Part shown: positions 6,274 through 7,056 of the stretch, piece after piece
How the letters are laid out: the number at the start of each line of letters is the position of its first letter
Numbering within the stretch: the stretch's first letter is position 1
NCBI GenBank assembly: GCA_902766305.1
Contig: CACXDE010000029.1
Location: forward strand, 1 to 7,056
Source: an uncultured Ruminococcus sp.
GTDB taxonomy: Bacteria > Bacillota > Clostridia > Oscillospirales > Acutalibacteraceae
Direction: 5' to 3'
Length of the DNA: 7,056 nt
The notes under the pieces: model-generated
What the model saw: only the letters and a program-made list of their open reading frames with translations
The model's database searches: none
Told to the model about the DNA's origin: nothing
Translations under genes and position numbers: made by a program

Positions 6274-7056
6274 TTACTTTACTGTAAGTGTTAAGTCCTT
6301 TGTAACTGCCGTGCCTGTACCATTGTTATCTTTTACGTTAATTCTTACATTATAGGTACCTACTGTCGTTGGGGTGAACGTGATTGAATCATACTTCGTA
6401 TATGCGGAACCGCTTGAAGTCACATAGGCTTTTGTCCATGAACTGTCTGTCGATTTCTTATAGTAGTAAGCATACTTGTACGGGCTAGTGCCTCCGCTTG
6501 CCTTACCTGAAAGGGTAACAGCCTTATTTACCTTAGTGCTTGTTGTGCTTATGCTTGAATTGTTCTTCAGTTCGGCGGAAGACTTTACAGTTAATGTAAA
6601 CTCCTTAACTGAAAGTTTCCCGGAATTATCCTTAACATTTACCCTCAATGAATATGTTCCGGCAGTCTTGGGAGTGAATGTGCCCGTCGCAGCGGTAGTA
6701 TAGGCTGAGGTACTTGTTCCGCCGATCTTAGTCCAGCTTGAATCACCTGACTTTTTGTAATAATACGCATACTTGTATGGGCTTGTACCTCCGCTTGCCT
6801 TACCTGAAAGCGTAACAGCGTTATTTACAGTTGTACTTGTTGCGCTTATGCTTGAATTGTTCTTAAGTTCAGCATCTGCCTTTACAGTCAGTGTAAACTC
6901 TTTAACTGCAAGCTTACCGGTATTATCCTTGACATTAATCCTCAATGAATATGTTCCGGCAGTTTTAGGTGTGAAAGAACCTGTTGCCGCAGTGCTGTAA
7001 GCTGATGTACTTGTTCCGCCGATCTTAGTCCAGCTTGAATCACCTGACTTTTTGTA
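6274..7056 (-). CDS. Repetitive Ig-like-domain protein, probable cell-surface protein (N-terminus outside the window)
   Basis: The frame is open to the right edge and gives the last 260 residues of a longer protein. A TTG at 6943-6945 is an internal leucine, not a start. The sequence is tandem copies of a roughly 99-residue domain. Each begins near AELKNNSSIS, continues through VTLSGKASGGTSPYKY to YAYYYKKSxDSSWTK, then TFTPKTAGTYSLRVNVKD and ends FTLTVK. The Thr/Ser-rich beta-strand pattern, the GTY motif before a final strand and the lack of cysteine fit an Ig-like or PKD-like fold common in secreted and wall-anchored proteins of gut Clostridia. The last repeat is the most divergent, and the protein ends directly after it at LTVK, with no LPXTG anchor or membrane segment. 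Any export signal, catalytic or binding domain lies upstream and is unseen. The extracellular location is inferred. Confidence 0.85.
   Translation of the reverse strand, partial: YKKSGDSSWTKIGGTSTSAYSTAATGSFTPKTAGTYSLRINVKDNTGKLAVKEFTLTVKADAELKNNSSISATSTTVNNAVTLSGKASGGTSPYKYAYYYKKSGDSSWTKIGGTSTSAYTTAATGTFTPKTAGTYSLRVNVKDNSGKLSVKEFTLTVKSSAELKNNSSISTTSTKVNKAVTLSGKASGGTSPYKYAYYYKKSTDSSWTKAYVTSSGSAYTKYDSITFTPTTVGTYNVRINVKDNNGTGTAVTKDLTLTVK
6277..6582 (-). repeat. Ig-like repeat, terminal copy (102 residues)
   Basis: This copy closely matches its neighbour over the first half (AELKNNSSIS to DSSWTK) but diverges in the second half (KAYVTSSGSAY, then NNGTGTAVTKDLTLTVK) and is three residues longer. 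Divergence of an end copy is usual in tandem domain arrays. Confidence 0.85.
6583..6879 (-). repeat. Ig-like repeat, complete internal copy (99 residues, 297 bp)
   Basis: This unit begins ADAELKNN and ends FTLTVK. The DNA is highly similar to the next copy at a fixed offset of 297 bp; for instance the 36 bases at 6724-6759 recur unchanged at 7021-7056. Confidence 0.88.
6880..7056 (-). repeat. Ig-like repeat, partial copy at the window edge
   Basis: This holds the last 59 residues of a further copy, from YKKSGDSSWTK to FTLTVK. It differs from the complete copy only by conservative changes (for example RINVKDNTGK against RVNVKDNSGK), so more copies probably lie upstream of the window. Confidence 0.85.

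Noticed and set aside
6274..6945. A complete 223-residue gene starting at 6945
   Set aside because: The supposed start is a TTG leucine inside a repeat unit, and the frame continues in the same repeat pattern to the window edge.
6476..7000. Two nearly identical plus-strand 75-codon frames 297 bp apart
   Set aside because: They are shadows of the tandem Ig-like repeats encoded on the minus strand.

Overview
This window looks like ordinary chromosome from a low-to-moderate GC Firmicute of the class Clostridia. A Ruminococcus-like gut bacterium is my best guess. The guess rests on strong GGAGG-type ribosome binding sites, sigma-A-like promoters, a clostridial-type formate-tetrahydrofolate ligase and NhaC antiporter, and a tyrosine-rich Ig-like repeat protein of the kind seen on the surface of gut Clostridia. 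The genus is inference; no rRNA or other marker gene is present. All six genes are on the minus strand, so the window reads from right to left. I see no tRNA, rRNA, CRISPR array, insertion sequence or phage gene.

Right edge (6274-7056): the C-terminal end of a large repetitive protein, with two complete and one partial copy of a roughly 99-residue Ig-like repeat. Its 5' end lies outside the window. A strong hairpin that folds well only in minus-strand RNA (6212-6253) follows it.

Middle (4882-6147): a probable two-gene operon. The first gene encodes an XRE-type DNA-binding domain joined to a long array with a glycine at every fifth residue, 20 glycines in strict register. The second encodes a 77-residue protein with two predicted membrane segments. 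The promoter candidate has an inverted repeat centred on its -10 box, which suggests autoregulation. This pair is the least explained part of the window.

Left-centre (2838-4785): a monocistronic NhaC-family Na+/H+ antiporter with its own promoter candidate, a lysine-rich C-terminal tail and a 12-bp downstream hairpin.

Left (1-2782): a probable operon fhs-tsaE-tsaB. It couples one-carbon activation (10-formyl-tetrahydrofolate) with two components of the machinery that makes the t6A tRNA modification. tsaE and tsaB overlap by 4 bp, and tsaB runs off the left edge. The region just upstream of fhs holds two short blocks of degenerate 7-bp tandem repeats; these create a false in-frame N-terminal extension of fhs.

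No stretch longer than about 230 bases lacks a gene. The four intergenic regions above 30 bp hold the promoters, hairpins and short repeats listed below.
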